A stretch of DNA of 64,000 bases from NCBI RefSeq assembly GCF_000423025.1, contig NZ_KE383970.1:10523-74522 (forward strand), written 5' to 3'. The position numbers were made by a program, and so were the translations under genes. Of this stretch, positions 1 to 8,921 are shown one piece after another (within the stretch, counting starts at the first letter, position 1; each line of letters begins with the position of its first letter). The notes beneath the pieces were generated by a model. The model was not told where the DNA came from. It did no database searches and worked only from the letters and a program-made list of their open reading frames with translations. This stretch comes from Gordonia shandongensis DSM 45094. GTDB lineage: Bacteria; Actinomycetota; Actinomycetes; Mycobacteriales; Mycobacteriaceae.

Positions 1-95
1 GACGTGGTCGTAGTAGCCGTCGAATTCGTCGTAGGTGATCAGCACCGCGGTCTTCGCCCACACCTCCGGAGACGACGCCAACGCATCGAGCAGCC
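1..95. repeat. Direct repeat, copy in phospholipase C gene 1
   Basis: Positions 1-95 are identical to 2084-2178 with no mismatch. The repeat is the coding sequence for the conserved DEFDGYYDHV region of the two phospholipase genes. Perfect identity over 95 bp, against clearly diverged flanks, points to gene conversion or a young duplication. Confidence 0.9.
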
Positions 96-1191
96 GGTAC
101 GTGATCGACGACGACTGGATCGGGGAGGACGCCGACGGATGCTCGGAATCCGCCGCCGAGGTCACGATCCACGACACCGCGGGAAGCGACCCGCTGCGCA
201 CGTCCGCCGCGAAACGGTCCACCAGGGTGCCGGGCTCGCTGCGGTAGAGGCCGCGCTCGTACAGCTCGCGAGCCGGCCTCGGCATGGCCGCGGCCGCCCG
301 GTGGACCCGCCGGGCCCGCCGGCGGGCGGAGTCGCTCACCCGGTGGACCCCGTCGTCGCCGGGCTCCGCCCCCGACAGCAGGTGCTCGTAGAAGCCGGTC
401 AGATCACCGCCCGGTTGACCGGCCGCGGTGACCGCGGCGCGACCGATCGTGCGGAACGTGGCGAAGAAGTCGAGGTTGTTGTCGGTGTAGTTGTCCCACT
501 CCTGGTACACGCGCCAGTCGACGCCCGCCGACTGCAGCGACTCTGCGTACGTGCGCCACGTGTACCCGGGATGGGCCGAGTCGTACGCCTCGTTGCCGAC
601 GGCGCGCGGCCCCCACGGCTCGTACCCGCTGATCCCGGAGAACAGATAGTTCCGGTTCGGGCTCGTCGACGTGGGGCACGATGAGAAGTATCCGTCGCAG
701 ACGGTGAAGGTCTCGGCGAGGGCGAACTGGAACGGGATGTCGCGGCGGTCGTAACACGCCATCGTGGCCTCGCCCTTCGCCGGAATCCACCCGTCGCAGT
801 GGCCGTGCCGAAGCGCCTGCTGCCCGTCGGCCCAGCCGTGCGGGAGCGAGGCGATGTACTCCACCGACAGCGAACCCCGGTTGGCGGCGTCTCGTACCCG
901 GAACGGATGAACACCGCCCTGCCGGAACACGCCGGGTTTGGCCGAGTTGTCGGCGAAGCCGCGGACACCCCGCAGGGTGCCGAAATAGTGGTCGAACGAA
1001 CGGTTCTCCTGCATGAGGACCACCACGTGCTCCACATCGCGGAGACTGCCCGCCGGCCGACCGTCGGCCACGGCCGAGAGCAGCGAGGGCGGCAGCAGCG
1101 TCGCGGCGCCGGCGGTGCCGACGGCGCCGGCCGTGAGGCCGAGGAAGTGCCTGCGGGAGAAGGACGAGATGTTCTTCGGAGCGATAGCCAC
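1..1191 (-). CDS. Phospholipase C-family phosphoesterase, copy 1 (3' end beyond window)
   Basis: Secreted phosphoesterase of the bacterial phospholipase C family, expected to cleave phospholipid head groups outside the membrane. The visible 397 codons begin at a GTG and open with a Tat signal (SRRHFLGL, Arg 13-14, then an Ala-rich hydrophobic stretch). The family block ENRSFDHYFG follows near residue 60, and the frame reads DEFDGYYDHV at the window edge. The C-terminal part is missing. No strong ribosome site precedes the GTG. It lies 121 bp downstream of a second copy in the same direction. Long blocks of the two genes are identical at DNA level, so this is a recent or gene-converted duplication. 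The family is clear; the preferred lipid is not. Confidence 0.85.
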   Translation of the reverse strand, partial: MAIAPKNISSFSRRHFLGLTAGAVGTAGAATLLPPSLLSAVADGRPAGSLRDVEHVVVLMQENRSFDHYFGTLRGVRGFADNSAKPGVFRQGGVHPFRVRDAANRGSLSVEYIASLPHGWADGQQALRHGHCDGWIPAKGEATMACYDRRDIPFQFALAETFTVCDGYFSSCPTSTSPNRNYLFSGISGYEPWGPRAVGNEAYDSAHPGYTWRTYAESLQSAGVDWRVYQEWDNYTDNNLDFFATFRTIGRAAVTAAGQPGGDLTGFYEHLLSGAEPGDDGVHRVSDSARRRARRVHRAAAAMPRPARELYERGLYRSEPGTLVDRFAADVRSGSLPAVSWIVTSAADSEHPSASSPIQSSSITYRLLDALASSPEVWAKTAVLITYDEFDGYYDHV

Positions 1192-1312
1192 GAGGCCGGA
1201 CGCTAGGCCGCGAGGGTGTCGACGGGGTGGCGGCCACGTTTCCCGCCGGCGACGGGCGGGCGACGGCCGCGGGTGAGGCGGCTGCTCCGATTCGGCCCGG
1301 GACGCACTCGCC

Positions 1313-3274
1313 TCAGCGACGCAGCGGGCTCGTCCGGGTGGGTCGTCCGGTCTCGATGCGACCGGTGAAGTATTGCCGTCCGGTCGGATGCGGCACGGTG
1401 ACCTCGTACCACCCGTCGTGGACGTGGGATTCGGTGACATCGCGGCCGTCGAGGGTGACGCGGCCCGCGGCGTGGTCGATCCCGACATGCGCCGACGACC
1501 CTCCCGCGGTGATGGTGAGATCGCGCAGGAAGCGGTCGGGTCCGGTCACGATCACGCGGGTGGTGGTGCGGTGCAGACGGATCCGTCGTGTCCCGGTGAC
1601 GGTGTGGTGCGAGACGGAGCCGTCGGCGAAGACGGCGAAGACGGCGGCGCGGGTACCGTCGTTCGTCAGGTTCAGCACCCCGTCGGCGATGGTCGCCGAG
1701 AGTCGGTACGGCGTCGGCAGTGCGACGGCCGAACCGGTCTCCTGGACCGGGAACCCGCCGCCCGGCGCCGCCTCCCAACGGGTCCGCCCGGCCGGCGGAA
1801 CCGCGGGGTGCTCCGGGACGCGGATCCCGTCGGATCGGGTGAAGTCGAAGGTCGAGACCAGGTCGCCGCAGATGCGTCGGCGCCAGCGGGAGATGTTGGG
1901 GCAGCGGACGCCGGTGGTCTTCTCCAGCAGGCGGATCACCGAGGTGTGGTCGAAGGTCTCGGAGCTGACGCGGCCGCCGACGGTCCACGGGGAGACGATG
2001 GTCATCGGGACGCGGAAGCCCAGTCCCATGGGGTCGCCCCGCCACCACTCGTCGGGTTCGCCGGTCGGCGGCAGGGGCGGGACGACGTGGTCGTAGTAGC
2101 CGTCGAATTCGTCGTAGGTGATCAGCACCGCGGTCTTCGCCCACACCTCCGGAGACGACGCCAACGCATCGAGCAGCCCGTGGATCAGCGCCGCCGACCG
2201 CGCCGGCGAAGAACTGCGCGGATGCTCGCAATCGGCTTCGGGCGCCACGATCCAGGAGACGGCGGGCAGCCGCCCGCGCTCCACATCGGCGCGGAACCGT
2301 GACACGAGCGTGCCGGGCTCGCTGCGATACAGGGCGCGGTCGTACCGATCGGCCGCCCGACGTCCCAGACCGCGGGCCGCACGGTGCACCGCATCGACGC
2401 GAGCCCGCTGATCGTCCGAGGCGGTGAACTCGCCGTTCGCAGTGCGGCCACCCGTCTCGAGCAGCAGGGTGTAGAACCCGGTGAGGTCGACCCCCACCTG
2501 GCCGGCGCGCAGCACGGCATCGCGGCCGATGCCGCGGAACGAGGCGAAGAAGTCGAGATTGTTGTCGGTGAAGTTGTCCCACTCCTGGTAGACCCGCCAG
2601 TCGACGCCCGCGCGCTCCAGACTCTCGGCGTAGGTCTCCCACCCGAAACCGGGATGGACCGGCGCATACATCTCATTGCCCACCGACCGCGCACCCCACG
2701 GCTCGTCGCCGCTCGTCCCCGAGAACAGGTAGTTCCGATTGGTCCCGGTGCCCGTCGGTGACGACGAGAAGTAGCCGTCGCACACGGTGAAGGTCTCGGC
2801 GAGGGCGTGATGGAACGGGATGTCGCGGCGGTCGTAACACGCCATCGTGGCCTTGCCCTTCGCCGGAACCCACCCGTCGCAGTGGCCGTGCCGGAGCGCC
2901 TGCTGACCGTCGGCCCACTCGTGTTTCAGCGATGCCAGATACTCCACCGACAGCGAACCCCGGTTGGCGGCGTCCCGGGCGAGGAACGGGTGCACCCCGC
3001 TCTGCCGGAACACGCCGGGTTTGGCCGAGTTGTCGGCGAAGCCGCGGACACCCCGCAGGGTGCCGAAATAATGGTCGAACGAACGGTTCTCCTGCATGAG
3101 GACCACCACGTGCTCCACATCGCGGAGACTGCCCGCCGGCCGTCCCCGGGCCACCGCAGACAGCAGCGACGCAGGCAGGAGAGTCGAGGCCGCGGTGGCG
3201 CCCACCGCACCGGCCGTCAGACCGAGGAAGTGCCTGCGGGAGTGCTCCGACACGGAGCGGGGAGGAACGGCCAT
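1313..3274 (-). CDS. Tat-exported phospholipase C, copy 2
   Basis: A 653-residue phospholipase C-type phosphoesterase. The N-terminus has a twin-arginine signal (SRRHFLGL, Arg 13-14) and Ala-rich h-region. The catalytic phosphoesterase domain begins with VVVLMQENRSFDHYFG (about residues 56-71) and continues to about residue 480. The C-terminal part (about 540-645), rich in beta-strand patterns such as VFAVFADGSVSHHTV, resembles the small domain found at the end of PlcH/PlcN-type enzymes. Known relatives hydrolyse phosphatidylcholine or sphingomyelin and feed phosphate or choline scavenging. It lies upstream of copy 1 and probably shares its promoter region. No regulatory motif was seen in the 123 bp before it. 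Confidence 0.88.
   Translation of the reverse strand: MAVPPRSVSEHSRRHFLGLTAGAVGATAASTLLPASLLSAVARGRPAGSLRDVEHVVVLMQENRSFDHYFGTLRGVRGFADNSAKPGVFRQSGVHPFLARDAANRGSLSVEYLASLKHEWADGQQALRHGHCDGWVPAKGKATMACYDRRDIPFHHALAETFTVCDGYFSSSPTGTGTNRNYLFSGTSGDEPWGARSVGNEMYAPVHPGFGWETYAESLERAGVDWRVYQEWDNFTDNNLDFFASFRGIGRDAVLRAGQVGVDLTGFYTLLLETGGRTANGEFTASDDQRARVDAVHRAARGLGRRAADRYDRALYRSEPGTLVSRFRADVERGRLPAVSWIVAPEADCEHPRSSSPARSAALIHGLLDALASSPEVWAKTAVLITYDEFDGYYDHVVPPLPPTGEPDEWWRGDPMGLGFRVPMTIVSPWTVGGRVSSETFDHTSVIRLLEKTTGVRCPNISRWRRRICGDLVSTFDFTRSDGIRVPEHPAVPPAGRTRWEAAPGGGFPVQETGSAVALPTPYRLSATIADGVLNLTNDGTRAAVFAVFADGSVSHHTVTGTRRIRLHRTTTRVIVTGPDRFLRDLTITAGGSSAHVGIDHAAGRVTLDGRDVTESHVHDGWYEVTVPHPTGRQYFTGRIETGRPTRTSPLRR
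2084..2178. repeat. Direct repeat, copy in phospholipase C gene 2
   Basis: Second copy of the 95-bp block at 1-95. Other highly similar blocks of the two genes lie at about 918-1060 and 3001-3142, the 5' ends that encode ENRSFDHYFG, with a single visible mismatch. Confidence 0.9.
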
Positions 3275-3397
3275 GAGTCCTGAAGTCTAGGCCGCCGACG
3301 CCCCGCACGGTCGCTCAACGCCGTGATCGAGCCCTCCGCGATCCTCCGGAGCCGGGCCGAGCGGGAGTCGACGAGTGTGATGGAGGACGATGGCCGC

Positions 3398-4366
3398 ATG
3401 TCGGTGATCACCCATGACGAGCGCGACCGCCGCTCCTTCGTGTTGTTCTGGATGTGCAGGCTGATCGTCAAGACCCTGCTGCGGACCGTACCCGTGACCG
3501 AGGGGCTGCTGCGGCGGCTGGCGGACCTCGACACGTGGGCCGGTCGCGGCCGCCGCCCGATCGGCGGCGTCGACGTCGCGAGCGCCGAGATCGCGGGCGT
3601 GCCCGTGGAGCGGATCACCCCGCACGCCCTCGACGATCCCCGCGTGGGCGTCGTCTACCTGCACGGTGGCGCCTTCATCGCGTGCGGGCTCAACACCCAC
3701 CGCCCGGTGGCGGCGGCCGTCGCCCGCAACCTGCGGGCCCCGGTCGTCAACGTCGACTACCGACAGTGTCCCGAGGCGGGCGTCGGGACCTCCGTGCACG
3801 ACGCGTACTCGGTGTACCGGGAACTGCGCGCCTCCGGCGACTTCGACTCGATCGTCGTCGCGGGCGACTCGGCGGGCGGATACCTCGCCGCCAAGATCGT
3901 CGACCAGTGCGCACGAGACGGGGTGCCCGGTCCGGACGCCTACGTCGGCTTCTCGCCGCTGCTCAACCTCGATCCGGGTGCGCAGCGGTCGAGTCGTCAC
4001 GATGCGATGCTGCCGATCGGTCGACTCGAGAAGCTCCGACCGTTCTACGAGCGCGGCCCGCACCAGATCACCGGCCCCCTGGACACCACCGGCGACGCCG
4101 TCGCCGCGGCCTTCCCGCCGGCGGTGATCGTCGTCGCCGAGCGGGAGGCCCTCGTGGTCGACGCCCTCGACCTGCACGACGCCCTCGACCGCGCGGGAAT
4201 CGTCAACGAGATCCACGTGCACTCGGGGCAGATCCACGCATTCCCCGCAGCGGTGCCGGGATCGACGCAGGGGCGCGGAGCGATCGCGGTCGCCGCCGAC
4301 TTCGTGCGGCGGACCCTCGCATCGGCCGCCGGCGACGACTCGGGGGGTCGCGCCGACACCGCCTGA
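3398..4366 (+). CDS. Alpha/beta-hydrolase, hormone-sensitive-lipase family esterase
   Basis: A 322-residue serine esterase of the HSL/Lip family, acting on short or medium acyl esters. The oxyanion motif HGGAF is at residues 89-93 and the nucleophile motif GDSAGG at 156-161 (Ser 158). The acid and histidine fall in the last third (VDALD, GQIHAFP). The start at 3398 is chosen because GGAGG lies about 11 nt upstream; in-frame starts at 3323 and 3380 would add 25 or 6 residues. There is no signal peptide, so it is probably cytoplasmic. It is followed by the ligase gene with a 63-bp gap and need not be co-functional with it. The natural substrate cannot be read from sequence. Confidence 0.85.
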   Translation: MSVITHDERDRRSFVLFWMCRLIVKTLLRTVPVTEGLLRRLADLDTWAGRGRRPIGGVDVASAEIAGVPVERITPHALDDPRVGVVYLHGGAFIACGLNTHRPVAAAVARNLRAPVVNVDYRQCPEAGVGTSVHDAYSVYRELRASGDFDSIVVAGDSAGGYLAAKIVDQCARDGVPGPDAYVGFSPLLNLDPGAQRSSRHDAMLPIGRLEKLRPFYERGPHQITGPLDTTGDAVAAAFPPAVIVVAEREALVVDALDLHDALDRAGIVNEIHVHSGQIHAFPAAVPGSTQGRGAIAVAADFVRRTLASAAGDDSGGRADTA

Positions 4367-4429
4367 CGACCGCCGCGGATGCGGCCTTGACTCATTGCCA
4401 CCCCGGTCCGGGTCGGGGACGATGAGTCC

Positions 4430-5497
4430 GTGGACCTTCCGGTGAACCCGCCCGTACGCCCCATGCTGGCGAAGGCGGTACCGGCCGTCCCCGACCAGCC
4501 GCCCGGCGAGACCGCATGGTCGTACGAGCCGAAGTGGGACGGGTTCCGAGCGCTGATCTTCCGCGACGGCGACGACGTGGTGATGTCGTCGCGCAGTGGA
4601 AAGGATCTGGCGCGGTACTTCCCCGAGGTCGTGGACGCCGCGCTCGCCGCATTGCCGCACCGCGTCGTCCTCGACGGCGAGGTCGCCGTGGCCGCACCCC
4701 TCGGCGGGGTCGCGCGACTCGACTGGGACGCGCTGTCGGCGCGAATCCATCCGGCCGCGTCCCGCATCGAGCTCCTGTCGGTGCAGACCCCGGCGATGTT
4801 CATCGGCTTCGACGCCCTGGCGCTCGGGTCCGCCGACCTCACCGGCGAACCGTTCGCGGTGCGGCGGCAGGCCCTCCTCGACGCGACGGGCGCAGCGTCG
4901 GATCCCAGGATCCGCGTCAGCCGAGTCACCCGCGACGATGCGACCGCGCGCGCCTGGTTCACCGACTTCGAGGGCGCGGGCCTCGACGGCGTGGTCGCCA
5001 AGCGCCTCGACGGCCGCTACGCGCCCGGACGGCGCGAGATGGTCAAGGTCAAGCACAAGCGGACCGCCGACTGCGTGATCATGGGCTACCGCATCCACAA
5101 GTCGGGCAGCGGCCTCGGCTCGATGCTGTTGGGCCTGCACTCCGCCGACGGCGAACTGCGGATGGTCGGCGGGTCGAGCGCGTTCTCGGACGCTGCGCGC
5201 ACCGAACTGCAGGAACGGCTCGAAGCCCTGCGCCCGGAGGGCGGCGCCGTCGCACAGGGGGAGGTCAACCGGTGGCGGTCGGCGGCGAGCGCCGAATGGA
5301 TCCCGGTCCGGCCCGAACTCGTCGCCGAGTTCGCCTACGACCAGATGGAGAGCGGCCGGTTCCGCCACACCGTGAAATTTCTGCGGTGGCGGCCCGACCG
5401 CGACCCCGACGACTGCGGGTTCGACCAGCTGGAGGTGCCCCTGACCTGCGACGTGTTCGACGTGCTCATGGGGTCGACGGGAGACGCTGATGGCTGA
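4430..5497 (+). CDS. ligC: ATP-dependent DNA ligase, LigC type
   Basis: ATP-dependent DNA ligase that seals nicks through a covalent lysine-AMP intermediate. The nucleotidyltransferase motif I is YEPKWDGFR with Lys 35; later motifs include SGKDL, LDGEV, VVAKRLDGRY and the motif V/VI region MVKVKHKRTADCVI. The C-terminal OB domain contains the MESGRFRHTVKFLRWRPD segment. At 355 residues it matches mycobacterial LigC (about 358), not the larger LigB or LigD. The GTG start at 4430 fits the family N-terminus. The next gene overlaps by 8 nt and encodes the partner primase-polymerase, the same pairing as Rv3731/Rv3730c. The pair is thought to act in excision-type repair and backup end joining. No Ku gene is in the window. 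Confidence 0.92.
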   Translation: MDLPVNPPVRPMLAKAVPAVPDQPPGETAWSYEPKWDGFRALIFRDGDDVVMSSRSGKDLARYFPEVVDAALAALPHRVVLDGEVAVAAPLGGVARLDWDALSARIHPAASRIELLSVQTPAMFIGFDALALGSADLTGEPFAVRRQALLDATGAASDPRIRVSRVTRDDATARAWFTDFEGAGLDGVVAKRLDGRYAPGRREMVKVKHKRTADCVIMGYRIHKSGSGLGSMLLGLHSADGELRMVGGSSAFSDAARTELQERLEALRPEGGAVAQGEVNRWRSAASAEWIPVRPELVAEFAYDQMESGRFRHTVKFLRWRPDRDPDDCGFDQLEVPLTCDVFDVLMGSTGDADG

Positions 5498-6557
5498 GGC
5501 GACGATGCTCGACGTCGACGGCGTCGAGGTGCGAATGAGCAATCCGGACAAGATCTACTTCCCGGAACTGGGCGCCGACGGCGGTCGGAAGGCCGATCTC
5601 GTCGCGTACTACCGGACGATGGCCTCCCCCGGCTCGCAGCCCACCGGTCCGCTGCTGGCGGCGCTCGCCGGGCGGCCGACGTTCCTGCAGCGCTATCCGG
5701 ACGGTGTGGACGGCGACCAGATCTATCAGAAGCATCTGCCGAAGAGACATCCCGAGCATGTGCAATCGACACGCATCGTGTTCCCGTCCCGCCGCTCGGG
5801 CCGGGCGCTGTGCCCGCGCGTGCCCGCGGACGTGGTGTGGGCCGCCAATCTCGGCACCGTCACCTTCCACACGTGGCCGACGCTTCACCCGGACGGCGAT
5901 CATCCCGATCAGCTGCGCATCGATCTGGATCCGCCGCCGGACAAGACCTTCGACGACGTGCGGCGCATCGCGGTCGACCTGGTGCGTCCGCTGCTCGACG
6001 AGCTGGGGCTGGCCGCATTCGTCAAGACCTCCGGCAGCCGAGGAGTCCACGTCTACGCGCCGATCCGAGCCGAGTGGGACTTCATCGCGACCCGCCGCGC
6101 GGTGATCGCCGTCGGTCGCGAACTGGAGCGTCGTGCGCCCGACGAGGTCACGACGTCGTGGTGGAAGGAGGAGCGCGGCGACCGCGTGTTCATCGACTAC
6201 AACCAGAACGCGCGCGACCGCACCATGGCGGCACCGTATTCGGTGCGTGCGACGGCGCGTGCCCGAGTGTCGACACCGGTGACGTGGGACGAGCTCGTCG
6301 ACGTCGACCCGGACGATCTCACGATGGCGACCGTTCCGGACCTCGTCGCCCGGCGCGGTGATCCGTGGGATGCGATGCACGAGGCCGCCGCGGGCATCGA
6401 GCCGCTGCTGGAGATGGTGGAGCGCGACGAAGCCGCCGGTCTGGGCGACCTGGTGTATCCGCCGAACTACCCCAAGATGCCGGGTGAGCCGCCGCGCGTG
6501 CCGCCGAGCAAGATGGTCGCCGAACACTGGGATGAGGACGGAAACAGGATCGACTGA
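5490..6557 (+). CDS. LigD-type polymerase/primase (Prim-PolC)
   Basis: Stand-alone archaeo-eukaryotic primase-like polymerase of the LigD POL family, 355 residues. It adds a few ribonucleotides to repair gaps before ligation. The metal-binding pair sits in RIDLDPPP (Asp 145 and Asp 147), and KTSGSRGVHVYAPI supplies the conserved phosphate and base contacts. It starts inside the end of the ligase gene (8-nt overlap), so the two are translationally coupled. Related Mycobacterium proteins work with LigC on short gaps. Nothing is missing compared with the family. Confidence 0.9.
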   Translation: MAEATMLDVDGVEVRMSNPDKIYFPELGADGGRKADLVAYYRTMASPGSQPTGPLLAALAGRPTFLQRYPDGVDGDQIYQKHLPKRHPEHVQSTRIVFPSRRSGRALCPRVPADVVWAANLGTVTFHTWPTLHPDGDHPDQLRIDLDPPPDKTFDDVRRIAVDLVRPLLDELGLAAFVKTSGSRGVHVYAPIRAEWDFIATRRAVIAVGRELERRAPDEVTTSWWKEERGDRVFIDYNQNARDRTMAAPYSVRATARARVSTPVTWDELVDVDPDDLTMATVPDLVARRGDPWDAMHEAAAGIEPLLEMVERDEAAGLGDLVYPPNYPKMPGEPPRVPPSKMVAEHWDEDGNRID

Positions 6558-6573
6558 CAGCGCCCATCGGAGC

Positions 6574-6592
6574 CTAGGTTAGGCTGCACTCA
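6574..6592 (+). promoter_or_regulatory. IdeR/DtxR-like iron box overlapping a leaderless promoter
   Basis: The 19-mer here matches 14 of 19 positions of the DtxR/IdeR consensus TTAGGTTAGGCTAACCTAA; the left half TAGGTTAGGCT is perfect and the right half is degenerate. It ends on the A of the start codon. It also contains TAGGCT (6580-6585), six nt before ATG, the pattern of a leaderless -10 element, so part of the match could be promoter rather than operator. Confidence 0.45.
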
Positions 6593-7680
6593 TGAATAAG
6601 TTGCTTCGCCTACTGGTGGTGATGGTCGCAGGCCTCACCGCGTTCACGTTGACTGCGATCGGTGCCGCGCCCGCTCAGGCGAAGCCCGCATCCGCCTCGA
6701 TCTCGGTGTACCTCGCCGACGGCGTCACCCCCGCCGGATCGACCGTCCTGCACCCCGGCGACCAGGTCGTCGTCAAGGGAACCGGCTTCGATCCGAACGC
6801 GAACACCTCCGGCCTGCCCGTCCCGGTGCCGCCCGGCGTTCCACACGGCACGTTCATCACCTTCGGCGCGTTCGCCCCGAAGTGGAAGCCGTCGACGGGC
6901 GCCCCCGAGTCGGCCCGCACCACCGTGCGCGCCCAGACCAAGTGGGCGCTCTCGCGCGCCGCCCTCAACAAGGTGCCGAACGTCCCGTTCGACATGCGGC
7001 GCACCGTCCGCCAGCAGTGGGTGCCGCTGAGCCGCAGCGGCTCGTTCACCGCGCGCATCACGCTGGCGACGCCAGCCAAGAAGCCGGCCGACGGCCGATG
7101 GGGCATCTACACCTTCGGTGCAGCCGACGCCGTCAACGCCGCCCAGGAGACCATGGTTCCGCTCCGCTACTCGCCGGAGCCCGGCCCCAACACGCCGAAG
7201 CCGGCGCCCAAGAACCTCGTGTGGGCGTACTCGCCCAACTTCGCCCGCACCGTCGTCAAGTCCACCTCGGGCGCCCTCGGTGGGAACGGTGGCGCCGCCG
7301 TCGACGACGCCGGCCGCATGTCGTTCGAACTGGTCGAGAACACCGTCCGCGACGGTCGCGGCGAACTCCGCTACCGCGGCACGGTCGTCGCGTCGACCAA
7401 GTTCCACCTCCTCGAGATCGCACTCGCCGACCCGGTGATCCGGGTCGCCGGGACGCGCGCCGTGCTCAGCATGCGGACATCGACCACCGACATGAACGGC
7501 GACGACGCCATGCGGCGCGTCGACATCGCCGACCTCACCCTCACCCGGGGGCAGGTCGCGAAGCTGGCACGCGGCGAGAACATCCGCGGAGTGTCGGCGA
7601 CCTTCCGTCGGGGCATCACCCCGACGTCGCTGGCCGCCCTCTCGATCGGCAAGGCGTCGCCCGTCGCGATCCGGTTCTGA
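6592..7680 (+). CDS. Secreted HtaA-domain haem-binding protein (predicted)
   Basis: A 362-residue exported protein. A Sec signal peptide (residues 1-30) ends in AQA. Residues 35-190 form an immunoglobulin-like domain starting VYLADGVTPAGSTVLHPGDQ. Residues 205-330 resemble an HtaA domain: LVWAYSPNFARTVV, then GELRYRGTVVASTKFHLLEI and VIRVAGTRAVLSM. HtaA domains bind haem or haemoglobin at the actinobacterial cell surface and pass it to importers. No C-terminal anchor is evident, so it may be released or wall-associated. The start overlaps an iron box, which supports a role in iron or haem uptake. No haem ABC genes are adjacent. The domain call rests on pattern recognition. Confidence 0.7.
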   Translation: MNKLLRLLVVMVAGLTAFTLTAIGAAPAQAKPASASISVYLADGVTPAGSTVLHPGDQVVVKGTGFDPNANTSGLPVPVPPGVPHGTFITFGAFAPKWKPSTGAPESARTTVRAQTKWALSRAALNKVPNVPFDMRRTVRQQWVPLSRSGSFTARITLATPAKKPADGRWGIYTFGAADAVNAAQETMVPLRYSPEPGPNTPKPAPKNLVWAYSPNFARTVVKSTSGALGGNGGAAVDDAGRMSFELVENTVRDGRGELRYRGTVVASTKFHLLEIALADPVIRVAGTRAVLSMRTSTTDMNGDDAMRRVDIADLTLTRGQVAKLARGENIRGVSATFRRGITPTSLAALSIGKASPVAIRF

Positions 7681-7704
7681 CCGTTCCCCGGGGACCCGGC
7701 CGCG

Positions 7705-7710
7705 TAGGCT
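7705..7710 (+). promoter_or_regulatory. -10 element TAGGCT, leaderless promoter
   Basis: TAGGCT lies 7 nt before the GTG at 7718 and no ribosome-binding site stands between them. This spacing fits a transcript starting at or next to the start codon. Confidence 0.45.
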
Positions 7711-7717
7711 GCGAGAG

Positions 7718-8887
7718 GTGACCTCGACGCCGGCGGGTTCCGGACCGTCCCCGGAGGAAACGGCTGCGGCCCACGTGCATCCAGCCGTGCGGATCGCTGC
7801 GGCGTGGACCTGGCGGCTGCTCATCCTCGCCGTCGGGGTGTATGTGCTGGGACGGGTGTTCTTCCGGTTCGAGGCCGCCCTCGTCCCGGTCGCGGTGGCG
7901 ATCCTGATGTCGGCGTTCCTGGCACCCGTCGTCGGCTGGCTCGAGCGACGCCGAGTGCCGCGGTCGGTGGGCGTCCTCGCCTCGGTGCTGGTGACCTTCG
8001 CCGCGGTCGGCGCAGCCCTGACGTTCGTCGTCCGCCAATTGATCGTCGGAATCCCGAACATGGCCGGCGACATCGCCGAGGCGATCGCCGGTGTGCGCGA
8101 ATGGCTCGAGACCGGACCGTTCAAACTCGACTCCGACACCCTGCGCGAGACCAGCGACAGTGCGATCAGCTGGCTGCAGACGCATCAGGACGCGATCGCC
8201 ACCAGCGCACTCGACACCGCGTCCACCGTCACCAAACTGCTGACCGCCGCGCTGTTGACGATCTTCCTGCTGATCTTCTTCCTGTACGACGGCCACCGCA
8301 TCTGGGAGTACGTCACGCGGATCGTGCCGACGGCACACCGCGGACATGTGCGCGGGGCCGGCGAATACGGCTTCCGGACCCTGCAGTCGTATGTTCGCGC
8401 GACCGTTCTCGTCGCGCTGATCGACGCGGTCGGAGTCGGTATCGGGCTGGCGATCCTCGGCGTCCCGATGGTGATGCCGCTCATGGCGATCATCTTCCTG
8501 GGCGCGTTCATCCCGATCGTCGGGTCGGTGGCCGCCGGATCGCTGGCCGTGTTCGTCGCACTCGCCTCGCACGGGTGGCTGACCGCCGTGCTGGTGCTGG
8601 TCGTCCTGGTCGTGGTGATGCAGGTGGAGAGCCACGTGTTGCAGCCCTTCCTGCTGGGCCGTTCGGTGCGGCTGCACCCGGTGGCGGTGATCCTGGCGAT
8701 CACCGCGGGCATCCTGCTCGCCGGCATCATCGGCGGCCTCCTCGCGGTGCCCGCGCTGGCGTTCGCGAACCGGGCGCTGAGCTACCGGTCCGACGTCCCC
8801 GCCCCCGAACGGTCACCGGACGAGGACCCTCCTGCCGAGCAGCCACCGCTGCGCGAGGAGGCGGTGGACCTCCGCGACGGCGGCTGA
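7718..8887 (+). CDS. AI-2E family membrane transporter-like protein
   Basis: Polytopic membrane protein of the AI-2E exporter-like family (YdiK/PerM/TqsA), 389 residues. Paired hydrophobic helices at about 27-75 and 85-110 are followed by a long soluble loop (about 115-175), then a cluster of helices to residue 355. The family segment GAFIPIVGSVAAG is near 270 and HVLQPFLLGRSVRLHPVAV near 315. Family members have been linked to efflux of signals or ions, but the substrate here is unknown. Start is GTG at 7718 because of the -10 hexamer just before it. The C-terminal 35 residues are acidic and proline-rich. An imperfect tandem duplication spans its stop codon. Confidence 0.85.
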   Translation: MTSTPAGSGPSPEETAAAHVHPAVRIAAAWTWRLLILAVGVYVLGRVFFRFEAALVPVAVAILMSAFLAPVVGWLERRRVPRSVGVLASVLVTFAAVGAALTFVVRQLIVGIPNMAGDIAEAIAGVREWLETGPFKLDSDTLRETSDSAISWLQTHQDAIATSALDTASTVTKLLTAALLTIFLLIFFLYDGHRIWEYVTRIVPTAHRGHVRGAGEYGFRTLQSYVRATVLVALIDAVGVGIGLAILGVPMVMPLMAIIFLGAFIPIVGSVAAGSLAVFVALASHGWLTAVLVLVVLVVVMQVESHVLQPFLLGRSVRLHPVAVILAITAGILLAGIIGGLLAVPALAFANRALSYRSDVPAPERSPDEDPPAEQPPLREEAVDLRDGG

Positions 8888-8915
8888 CTGGGCGTCGGCG
8901 GCTGGACTCGGCGTC
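8879..8915. repeat. Two-copy tandem repeat across a stop codon
   Basis: An 18-bp unit (8879-8896) containing the stop of the AI-2E family gene is followed by a 19-bp near-copy (8897-8915). One inserted base and a C-to-T-like change separate them, so the second copy no longer carries TGA in the same register. Confidence 0.6.
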
Positions 8916-8921
8916 GACCGA

